From positions 1,253,360-1,295,088 of the forward strand of contig NZ_KB235903.1 in assembly GCF_000332155.1 (NCBI RefSeq): a stretch of DNA of 41,729 bases, given 5' to 3'. Below are positions 35,387 through 41,729 of this stretch, piece after piece. The stretch is from Kamptonema formosum PCC 6407 (GTDB lineage Bacteria; Cyanobacteriota; Cyanobacteriia; Cyanobacteriales; Microcoleaceae). The notes beneath the pieces were generated by a model. That model saw nothing but the letters and a program-made list of their open reading frames with translations, made no database searches and was not told the DNA's origin. A program made the translations under genes and the position numbers. Every line of letters begins with the position of its first letter. The stretch's first letter is position 1.

Positions 35387-35656
35387 ATGCCTAAATATCC
35401 AAAACTAATGGATGAATATGAGGAACAACTTGAGAACTGGCTTTCCCAAGGCGAAATTAATGAAGAAGTTCGCAACCGCCTTAGAAGTGCTGCTAATAGA
35501 GTTTTTGAAGCGCTTTTGGCAGCATCTACAAAAGAGGAGATTCTGGAAGATATAGGTAAGCTATTTCCACCAGAGGGATACCGTACTGTTGTCAACCATC
35601 TCAAAAATATTGTAGATGCACGCAATAGCCATATAAAAACAGAGGAAAAACGGTAA
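35387..35656 (+). CDS. 89-aa hypothetical protein
   Basis: Begins MPKYPKLMDEYEEQLENWLS and continues helical and highly charged to a lysine-rich end, without membrane segment or recognised domain. It has plausible codon use, but no strong ribosome binding site before the ATG. It starts 254 bases from the MocR start on the opposite strand, so it could be under that regulator's control, as divergent neighbours of MocR genes often are. Function unknown. Confidence 0.6.
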   Translation: MPKYPKLMDEYEEQLENWLSQGEINEEVRNRLRSAANRVFEALLAASTKEEILEDIGKLFPPEGYRTVVNHLKNIVDARNSHIKTEEKR

Positions 35657-35949
35657 TATTTATAGGATTTTTGCAATTGAAATTTGAAACATCGATTCCT
35701 CCTGCTCCTCTAAAAAATGAGGGGACATTCAAAGCAGCCTTTTAAGGGAGCTAGGAGATTTATTCTCTCTAAGTGATGGTTTATATACTTAAAATTTTGA
35801 AGTTCGTATATAATGTTTGATCGACTACTTTTACCTCAATTTTCACTTGAGAAGTTAAGGAGTCACAAGTCATCAGTCTTGCTTGTAGATTATAGTATAC
35901 TAGATCCGCGAGATCCCAAATCAGCTAACCATCGGTTAATTGTAAAATC
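35657..35949. other. Intergenic region, nothing recognised
   Basis: AT-rich sequence between the small hypothetical gene and the lipoprotein gene. No tandem array, strong hairpin or short gene was found. The promoter of the lipoprotein gene is expected here, for example around TATAATGTTTGATC near 35809. Confidence 0.4.
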
Positions 35950-37350
35950 ATGTTACAAAAAAGAACATTTATCCTGCTCTTTTTTTTGAGCCTTGTATTA
36001 GTAGCCTGTCTGAATCGTACATACAAGCCAGTAGCAGAATCCACACCCACACAAACGACAGCAAATCCCACCGCTGACAATACCTTAAACATTTGGTGGA
36101 ATAAGGGTTACTATCCAGAGGAAGATGCAGCATTTCGCCAAATCATTTCTGAGTGGGAAAAGAAAAGCCCGAACAAAGTTAAGTTGAGTTTTATTACTGA
36201 TGCTAATATTATTCAACAGACAGACAAAGCCCTAAGTAGTAACAATCTACCGGATATTTTCTTCGCGCACTTAACAGATATTAATTGGAGTCCGAAATGG
36301 GCTTGGGAAGGCAAGCTAGTAGATGTTTCTGATGTGATAGATCCCGTCAAAAACCTGTACACTCCTAATGCCATAGAATCTGTATATTTATATAACAATA
36401 AGGTCAAAAAACGCAGCTACTATGCAGTTCCGATTGAGCAGCAGACAATTCACATCTCTTACTGGCGTGACCTACTTAAAGACGCAGGCCTAAGCGAGCG
36501 AGAGGTTCCTAAAGATTGGGATGGATTCTGGAACTTCTGGAAACAAGCTCAGAAAAATTTGCGCCAACAGGGGCAACAAAATATTTATGCTTTTGGGTTG
36601 CCAATGTCTCCCGGAGGTTCAGATACTTACTTCATGTTTGAGCAATTCTTAGAAGCATACAAGGTAAGATTATTAGACGAAAATGGTCAACTTCTGCTAG
36701 ACGATCCCACAACCAGACAAAGCATTATTAAAGTATTAGATTGGTGTACAAACCTTTATAAGGAAGGATACGTACCCCCAAATGCGCTGAATTGGCAAAA
36801 TACAGATAATAATGTTAACTTTCTGAACAAAACTGCTCTAATCACAGCCAATCCCAGCTTATCAATTCCGACTTCACAGAAGCAAGATACAGACCTTTAT
36901 TACGATAAAATTGGCACAATGGAGTTTCCCAATCAGCCAGACGGGAAACCGACTCGATACATGGCTTCTGTCAAGCAGGTAGTTATATTTGCATCATCTC
37001 AACATCAGAAAGTAGCTAAAGAATTTCTATCTTTCTTGATTCAGCCTGAGAACTTAGGAGCTTATATTAAGAATTCCGCAGGGCGATGGTTCCCTGTCAT
37101 GCCAAAACTTCTAAAAGATCCTTTCTGGAACGATCCCAAAGATCCGCATTTGTCAGTAGCAGTTAAGCAATTTACTGAGCGCCAGATCCGCCCTTTTTAT
37201 CCGGCACTGAACCCTGCCTATGTTAAAGTGCAGCAGGAGAATGTGTGGGGGCAAACCCTCAATCGCATCCTGAAAGATGGTTTATCGCCGGAGCAAGCTG
37301 CTGATGAAGCGATCGCGAAAATCAAACAGATTTTCTCTGAGTGGAAATAG
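35950..37350 (+). CDS. Extracellular solute-binding lipoprotein (sugar type)
   Basis: A 466-residue protein with a lipoprotein signal peptide: hydrophobic core FILLFFLSLVLVAC with lipobox LVAC and C20, then a Thr/Pro-rich linker. The mature part is an ABC-type family 1 (sugar) binding protein: NTLNIWWNKGYYPEEDAAFR, LPDIFFAHLTD, YAVPIEQQTIHISYWRDLLK and PENLGAYIKNSAGRWFPVMP. No permease or ATPase gene follows; instead a sensor kinase with an extracytoplasmic Cache domain comes next. It may therefore serve as ligand-presenting partner for that sensor rather than for import, which is inference. A decayed copy of its 3' end lies at about 37565-37660. Start: ATG without ribosome binding site. Confidence 0.9.
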   Translation: MLQKRTFILLFFLSLVLVACLNRTYKPVAESTPTQTTANPTADNTLNIWWNKGYYPEEDAAFRQIISEWEKKSPNKVKLSFITDANIIQQTDKALSSNNLPDIFFAHLTDINWSPKWAWEGKLVDVSDVIDPVKNLYTPNAIESVYLYNNKVKKRSYYAVPIEQQTIHISYWRDLLKDAGLSEREVPKDWDGFWNFWKQAQKNLRQQGQQNIYAFGLPMSPGGSDTYFMFEQFLEAYKVRLLDENGQLLLDDPTTRQSIIKVLDWCTNLYKEGYVPPNALNWQNTDNNVNFLNKTALITANPSLSIPTSQKQDTDLYYDKIGTMEFPNQPDGKPTRYMASVKQVVIFASSQHQKVAKEFLSFLIQPENLGAYIKNSAGRWFPVMPKLLKDPFWNDPKDPHLSVAVKQFTERQIRPFYPALNPAYVKVQQENVWGQTLNRILKDGLSPEQAADEAIAKIKQIFSEWK

Positions 37351-37677
37351 GGGGCAGTTTCCACTTTTGAGAAAGTGCAGAACTTACGCAGAAGGTGGCT
37401 GAAAATCCGCTTTCTGCGTCAATATCTCAGAAAATAATTTGTAGATCATAAAGCTGAGCAAATAGCTCAAGCTAATCAGAATATTACTAATTTTAAGGTT
37501 TATAATGATATTACAATTTTGGTACTAAAACAAAAGTAGTAGTAACCCTCTATCTCTATTCAACCTTTCGTATGTTAGAGTGCAGCAAGAGAATGTTTAG
37601 GACAAGCTCTCAATTGTATTCTGAAAGACAGTTTCGGGAGGCGATTGCCTCACTCTATAAACTAGGAGTAAAAAAGC
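37351..37677. other. Region with hairpin and decayed gene copy
   Basis: ACGCAGAA (37386-37393) pairs with TTCTGCGT (37412-37419), a possible terminator for the lipoprotein gene. 37565-37660 is the degenerate duplicate listed separately. CTAGGAG at 37661-37667 is the ribosome binding site of the kinase. Confidence 0.6.
37565..37660 (+). pseudogene. Decayed duplicate of solute-binding gene 3' end
   Basis: TATGTTAGAGTGCAGCAAGA and the following 40 bases align with 37219-37278 of the lipoprotein gene (TATGTTAAAGTGCAGCAGGA and on), through CTCAAT and CTGAAAGA, then GAGGCGATTGCC against GAAGCGATCGCG after a deletion. Conceptual translation gives YVRVQQENV and then a stop. It therefore looks like the remnant of a second, tandem binding-protein gene between lipoprotein and kinase. 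Confidence 0.8.
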
Positions 37678-39531
37678 ATGAAATTTTGGCAGAAAAGCTT
37701 GACAGTCAAGCTTTCTACCGTTTTCTTATTCATGTCTCTAGTGACAGTAGGAGTTGTAGGATATGTCGCTTGGGCTAAGGCTAGAGCTGACTTAGAGCGA
37801 CTTGTATTCAATCAGTTAAATATTTCTGCAACTCTCAAAGAAGGTGAACTCGATCGGTGGTTTGACGATCAACGACAAGCTTTTCTATTGATTAATCAGT
37901 CATCCGAGTTCACGGTTCATATTAAGAACTTATTGACTCGTAAAGCATCGGAACCTGAGTATCGCTCAGCCTACGCCGCCTTGAGTAAATATTTGGAGCA
38001 AGCAGTTAGCACTCAGCCAAACTTACCAGAAATTTTTATTCTTACTAATGGCGGTAAAATTATTCTTTCCAATAACAAGTCTCGCGAAGGAACTTATGAA
38101 AATTTCTCAAATTTTACGCAATTAGGTGAAAATATGGAGTTGACACCAGCTTTTTATCCTTCGTCAGTAACTGGGCAGCCAATGACGACCCTATCTCTGC
38201 CATTATTAGCTCCGACAGGTAAAGTTATCGGGTTAATAGCAACTAATTTAAGTCTAGAAAGAATAGATAAAATTATTCGCGAGCGTTCCGGTTTAGGAGA
38301 CACTGGTCAAACTTATTTAGTAGGTAAGTTGGCTGCTAGAAATACGTTTATATCAGGAAGTTCATCGGGAAAACCCGACTTATCTGAAGAGGTTAAGAGT
38401 TTTGGGATTGATGAGGCTACCAGCGGTATAGATAGTTCTGCATTTTATTTAAACCATCATGGAATACCAGTAATTGGTGTTTATCGTTGGCTTGATAAAC
38501 GAAACTTAGCTTTGTTAGCGGAGATGCACCAGGATGAAGCTTTTGCACCAGCAAATCAACTCGCTCTGGGGATTATTATAGTGGGTTTAGGTGCGGCTGT
38601 AATGTTAGTGGTAGGAGTATATTTACTGCGGATTTTAGAGGAGAAGGCTGAGCAAATGGAGAAGACTTTGGGAGAACTAAAACAAACCCAATCTCAACTA
38701 ATTCAGACAGAAAAAATGTCTGGTTTAGGGCAAATGGTGGCTGGCGTAGCTCACGAAATAAATAATCCTGTTAACTTTATTCATGGTAATCTTACCTACG
38801 CTAGTAAATATGCTCAAGAGTTGCTAGATTTAATGCTCCTCTATCAGGAAAATTATCCAAATCCGACACCGGAAATTAAAAATTCGCTTGAAGAGATTGA
38901 CCTGGAATTTATAGTGGAAGATTTGCCCAAGATCCTATCTTCAATGAAGGTAGGTACTGAACGCATTCGCCAGATAGTTTTGAGCTTGCGAAACTTTTCC
39001 CGTCACGATGAATCCGAGATGAAGCGAGTTGATATTCACGAAGGAATTGACAGCGCATTAATGATTTTGCAGCATCGTTTAAACGCTCAGACCGCAACTT
39101 CGGAAATTAATATTATTAAAGATTATGGAAACCTGCCACAGATAGAATGCTATCCTGGGGATCTGAATCAAGTCTTTATGAATATTTTGACAAATGCGAT
39201 TGATGCTCTGGAAGAGAGCATCAAAAAGGGTGGGTTTGAAAAGGTAGGCGATCGCTCCTGGAATATTACTATTTATACTCAAATACTAAAGGAAACTTCT
39301 CGTGCTGCGATCAAAATTCGAGATAATGGCTGTGGAATGCCTACTGAAGTCAAAAACCGGGCTTTCGATCCTTTTTTCACTACTAAGCCTGTCGGTAAGG
39401 GCACGGGTTTAGGGCTTTCTCTAGCTTACAAAATTGTCGTAGAAAAGCATAGAGGAATGTTGCAGTGTTCCTCCGAACCCAATCGAGGAACTGAATTCGC
39501 GATTGAAATTCCCATTAGCCAAAATCACTAA
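37678..39531 (+). CDS. Cache-domain sensor histidine kinase
   Basis: A 617-residue membrane kinase. One membrane helix at about 10-30 (STVFLFMSLVTVGVVGYVAW), an extracytoplasmic dCache-type region (about 35-290, with PEIFILTNGGKIILSNN and LSLPLLAPTGKVIGLIATNL), a second helix at about 299-318, a coiled coil, then an NtrB-like HisKA (phospho-acceptor H359 in AGVAHEINNPVNF) and HATPase (NQVFMNILTNAIDALEE, IRDNGCGMP, GKGTGLGLSLAYKIV). No HAMP domain is obvious. The cognate response regulator is not adjacent. AGGAG seven to twelve bases upstream supports the start. The preceding gene encodes a solute-binding lipoprotein that may act as co-sensor. Confidence 0.92.
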   Translation: MKFWQKSLTVKLSTVFLFMSLVTVGVVGYVAWAKARADLERLVFNQLNISATLKEGELDRWFDDQRQAFLLINQSSEFTVHIKNLLTRKASEPEYRSAYAALSKYLEQAVSTQPNLPEIFILTNGGKIILSNNKSREGTYENFSNFTQLGENMELTPAFYPSSVTGQPMTTLSLPLLAPTGKVIGLIATNLSLERIDKIIRERSGLGDTGQTYLVGKLAARNTFISGSSSGKPDLSEEVKSFGIDEATSGIDSSAFYLNHHGIPVIGVYRWLDKRNLALLAEMHQDEAFAPANQLALGIIIVGLGAAVMLVVGVYLLRILEEKAEQMEKTLGELKQTQSQLIQTEKMSGLGQMVAGVAHEINNPVNFIHGNLTYASKYAQELLDLMLLYQENYPNPTPEIKNSLEEIDLEFIVEDLPKILSSMKVGTERIRQIVLSLRNFSRHDESEMKRVDIHEGIDSALMILQHRLNAQTATSEINIIKDYGNLPQIECYPGDLNQVFMNILTNAIDALEESIKKGGFEKVGDRSWNITIYTQILKETSRAAIKIRDNGCGMPTEVKNRAFDPFFTTKPVGKGTGLGLSLAYKIVVEKHRGMLQCSSEPNRGTEFAIEIPISQNH

Positions 39532-39604
39532 TTTTTTGATAAAATTAGAATCGCAGAGATAAATTTAATCTCTACTATACCACATTAAAAAGTACAAGGT
39601 AACA

Positions 39605-40909
39605 ATGGATAATCTCGAAGCTTATTGGATGCCATTTACAGCAAACCGTCAATTTAAAGCCAATCCTCGGATGCTGGTATCGGCGAAAGGTATGCACTTT
39701 ACTACAGATGATAACCGCTCAATTTTAGATGGTACTGCGGGACTTTGGTGTGTCAATGCTGGTCATTCCCGCGACAAGATTGTAGAGGCAGTTTCCAAGC
39801 AGGTATCCCATCTAGATTATGCGCCTCCTTTCCAAATGGGACATCCGGGGGCTTTTGAACTTGCGGAACGTTTAGTAAAGATGATGCCGGGTAAATTCGA
39901 TCGTGTTTTCTTTACTAATTCTGGTTCGGAATCAGTGGAAACTGCTTTAAAAATTGCGATTGCTTATCACCGGGTTAAAGGTGAAGGTACTCGCCAAAGA
40001 TTAATCGGACGGGAACGGGGATATCATGGTGTAGGTTTTGGTGGTATTTCTGTCGGCGGCATTTCTCCTAATCGTAAGTTCTTTGGGAGTTTACTTAATG
40101 GTGTCGATCATTTACCTCACACTCATAATTTAGAAAAAAATGCTTTTACACGCGGACAACCAGAATGGGGGGCACATTTAGCTGATGAGTTAGAGGGGAT
40201 TGTTACTTTGCATGATGCGTCTACGATTGCGGCTGTAATTGTTGAACCTGTGGCGGGTTCTACGGGGGTATTGATTCCGCCAAAAAGCTATTTAGAAAGG
40301 CTGCGGGCGATTTGCGATAAGTACGGTATTTTGCTGATTTTTGATGAAGTAATTACGGGTTTTGGTCGTTTGGGTGCAAGTTTTGCGACTGAATATTTTG
40401 GAGTGAAGCCTGATTTAGTTTGCACCGCTAAAGGGATTACTAATGGGACGATTCCAATGGGTGCGGTATTTGTTCGCCCAGGCATTTATGATGCTTTTAT
40501 GGATGCGCCGGAGAATGCGATTGAGTTGTTTCATGGTTATACTTATTCTGGTCATCCGGTTGCTTGTGCTGCTGCTTTAGCTACGCTGGATATTTATCAG
40601 GAAGAGGGATTGTTTGAACGTGCTGCTAGTATGGCTAGGTATTGGGAAGATGCGGTGCATTCTTTGAAGGGTGTGCCTCATGCGATCGATGTTCGCAATC
40701 TGGGATTGGTGGCAGGTATTGAGTTGGAATCAATTGCGGGTAAGCCGGGTAAGCGGGCTTTTGATTGTTTTCTAAAGTGCTTTGAAAAAGGGCTGTTGAT
40801 TCGGACGGCGGGTGATATCATTGCGCTGTCGCCACCATTGATTATTGAAAAGGAACATATCGATCGAATTGTGGATATGTTAGGGGGAGTTTTGCGAGAA
40901 ATGGCTTAA
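39605..40909 (+). CDS. Omega-amino acid--pyruvate aminotransferase, class III
   Basis: A 434-residue PLP enzyme: YWMPFTANRQFKANPRMLVS, FTNSGSESVETALKIAIAYH, GRERGYHGVGFGGISVGGI, LLIFDEVITGFGRLGASFAT, and the PLP lysine in TAKGITNGTIPMG. The pattern matches beta-alanine/omega-amino acid:pyruvate transaminases, which move the amino group from beta-alanine or other omega-amines to pyruvate. Substrate choice cannot be fixed from sequence alone. It lies 73 bases after the kinase stop and may be cotranscribed. CAAGGTAACA before the ATG provides a weak ribosome binding site. A strong terminator lies at 41016-41055. Confidence 0.92.
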   Translation: MDNLEAYWMPFTANRQFKANPRMLVSAKGMHFTTDDNRSILDGTAGLWCVNAGHSRDKIVEAVSKQVSHLDYAPPFQMGHPGAFELAERLVKMMPGKFDRVFFTNSGSESVETALKIAIAYHRVKGEGTRQRLIGRERGYHGVGFGGISVGGISPNRKFFGSLLNGVDHLPHTHNLEKNAFTRGQPEWGAHLADELEGIVTLHDASTIAAVIVEPVAGSTGVLIPPKSYLERLRAICDKYGILLIFDEVITGFGRLGASFATEYFGVKPDLVCTAKGITNGTIPMGAVFVRPGIYDAFMDAPENAIELFHGYTYSGHPVACAAALATLDIYQEEGLFERAASMARYWEDAVHSLKGVPHAIDVRNLGLVAGIELESIAGKPGKRAFDCFLKCFEKGLLIRTAGDIIALSPPLIIEKEHIDRIVDMLGGVLREMA

Positions 40910-41015
40910 TCTTTTTAAGATGTGAAGTTTAAGATTTTGTCATTACTAAGTTTTTCAACCCACATTCCGCAGATATTTAAGCAGATTTAATTTCAGATAA
41001 ATTCGGAATCACGAA

Positions 41016-41055
41016 AGCCCAAAATGATTGCCATACAATCATTTTGGGCTTTTTT
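41016..41055 (+). terminator. Perfect 15-bp Rho-independent terminator
   Basis: AGCCCAAAATGATTG (41016-41030) and its exact complement (41036-41050) around loop CCATA, followed by a T run to 41055. It ends the aminotransferase transcript or shields the transposase gene from read-through. It may also mark the left end of the insertion sequence. Confidence 0.85.
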
Positions 41056-41096
41056 AGGATATAATAACTTCCACAACTAACCCAACTCTAAAAACT

Positions 41097-41729
41097 ATGA
41101 AAAAGCCCTCAGAAGCGATAAATATCGTAAATTTAGACCATTTAGGAATAGTAGCAGGAATAATAGATGAGATGGAATTGGTAGAAGAAGTCAACAAAAA
41201 AGTGGGATTAAGAACCAAAGAAACCCTCAGTCCAGGACAAGTAATGAAAGCGATGATTTTGAACGGATTGGGTTTTTTGAGCGCTCCAATATACCTATTC
41301 GACACATTTTTTGTAGGAAAAGCAACAGAACATCTAATTGGAGAAGGAGTAACGCCTGAACAATTAAACGATGACAGGATAGGAAGAGCATTAGACAAAT
41401 ATTATCAAGCTGGGACGACAAAATTATTCACAGCAATTGCCTTGAAAGCAGCGATGAAATTTCAAGTAGAAATGAAAAGCGTTCACCTAGACAGCAGTTC
41501 AATATCAGTAGAAGGAGAATACAAAAGCTGTCAGAAAGAAGGTCAAGTAATTGAAGCAGAATCCTTAGAGAGAGAAGATGAAATGAAAGCCATAAAAATC
41601 GTACATGGATACTCAGGGGATAGAAGACCAGACCTGAAACAATTTATCATAGACACAATCGTAACTGGAGATGGAGACGTACCATTGTATCTCAAAATAG
41701 ATGACGGAAACGCCGACGATAAAAGTGTA
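41097..41729 (+). CDS. IS1634-like transposase, cut by window edge
   Basis: An open frame of 211 codons from ATG at 41097 to the window end, without a stop. It begins MKKPSEAINIVNLDHLGIVA, with LSPGQVMKAMILNGLGFLSA and LNDDRIGRALDKYYQAGTTK, the DUF4277-type N-terminus of IS1634/IS4-related transposases. The DDE domain starts near VHLDSSSISVEGEY (first catalytic Asp) and PLYLKIDDGNADD (probable second). The rest, including the catalytic Glu, lies outside. It shows no frameshift in the visible part. The element's left end probably lies between 40910 and 41096. Confidence 0.85.
   Translation, partial: MKKPSEAINIVNLDHLGIVAGIIDEMELVEEVNKKVGLRTKETLSPGQVMKAMILNGLGFLSAPIYLFDTFFVGKATEHLIGEGVTPEQLNDDRIGRALDKYYQAGTTKLFTAIALKAAMKFQVEMKSVHLDSSSISVEGEYKSCQKEGQVIEAESLEREDEMKAIKIVHGYSGDRRPDLKQFIIDTIVTGDGDVPLYLKIDDGNADDKSV

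Noticed and set aside
37572-37778. 68-aa frame overlapping the sensor kinase start
   Set aside because: Its first half is the decayed copy of the binding-protein gene and its second half is the kinase gene in another frame.

Overview
The window is chromosomal DNA from a cyanobacterium, most likely a filamentous, Oscillatoria- or Microcoleus-like one. The evidence is dense HIP1 sites (GCGATCGC), a GUN4-domain kinase, a DUF3370 protein, a DesB-type fatty-acid desaturase, a fused OMP decarboxylase/orotate phosphoribosyltransferase, tetrapyrrole synthesis (hemC), and many short tandem heptamer arrays (CCCCTAG, CTAATGG, TGCCTTG, CTTCTGC) typical of filamentous cyanobacteria.

Layout. 1-4.1 kb: two Ser/Thr kinase-type proteins, a YegI-like atypical kinase with a glycine/tryptophan-rich membrane tail and a zinc-finger/kinase/GUN4 fusion, with tRNA-His between them. 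4.2-10.2 kb: a likely conflict or programmed-death cassette of a TPR-CHAT caspase-like protease (frame-broken in a G7 tract beside an in-frame minisatellite), a decayed IS110-family element, then a translationally coupled pair, a small acidic protein and a 475-residue protein with a C-terminal membrane anchor. 10.4-16.4 kb: hemC, a trypsin-like protease, a RelE/ParE-like toxin-antitoxin pair, a stand-alone RNA ligase, a cluster of four perfect DnaA boxes (putative oriC), and dnaN. 16.7-19.9 kb: desB (minus strand) and a DUF3370 gene, separated by a long tandem-repeat region. 20.0-29.7 kb: a giant hybrid histidine kinase with its CheY-like partner, then two AAA-like (STAND-type) NTPases, one with an N-terminal vMAP-type HTH and one carrying 14 WD40 repeats. 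29.8-41.0 kb: a small membrane protein, a WecG/TagA glycosyltransferase with two MshEN-like modules, pyrF-pyrE, a MocR-type regulator, a sugar-type solute-binding lipoprotein followed by a Cache-type sensor kinase, and an omega-amino acid aminotransferase. The right edge enters an IS1634-like transposase.

Common themes. Signal transduction and stress/conflict proteins dominate (kinases, CHAT, trypsin, AAA/WD40, toxin-antitoxin). Repeat DNA has invaded the region at every scale: heptamer arrays abut three start codons, minisatellites sit in frame inside the CHAT and WD40 genes, and three palindrome families are nested inside one another between the two AAA genes. The best candidate for an under-described system is the CHAT / small protein / membrane-anchored protein cassette. 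The best structural find is the DnaA-box cluster upstream of dnaN. All assignments come from reading motifs; no database search was run.
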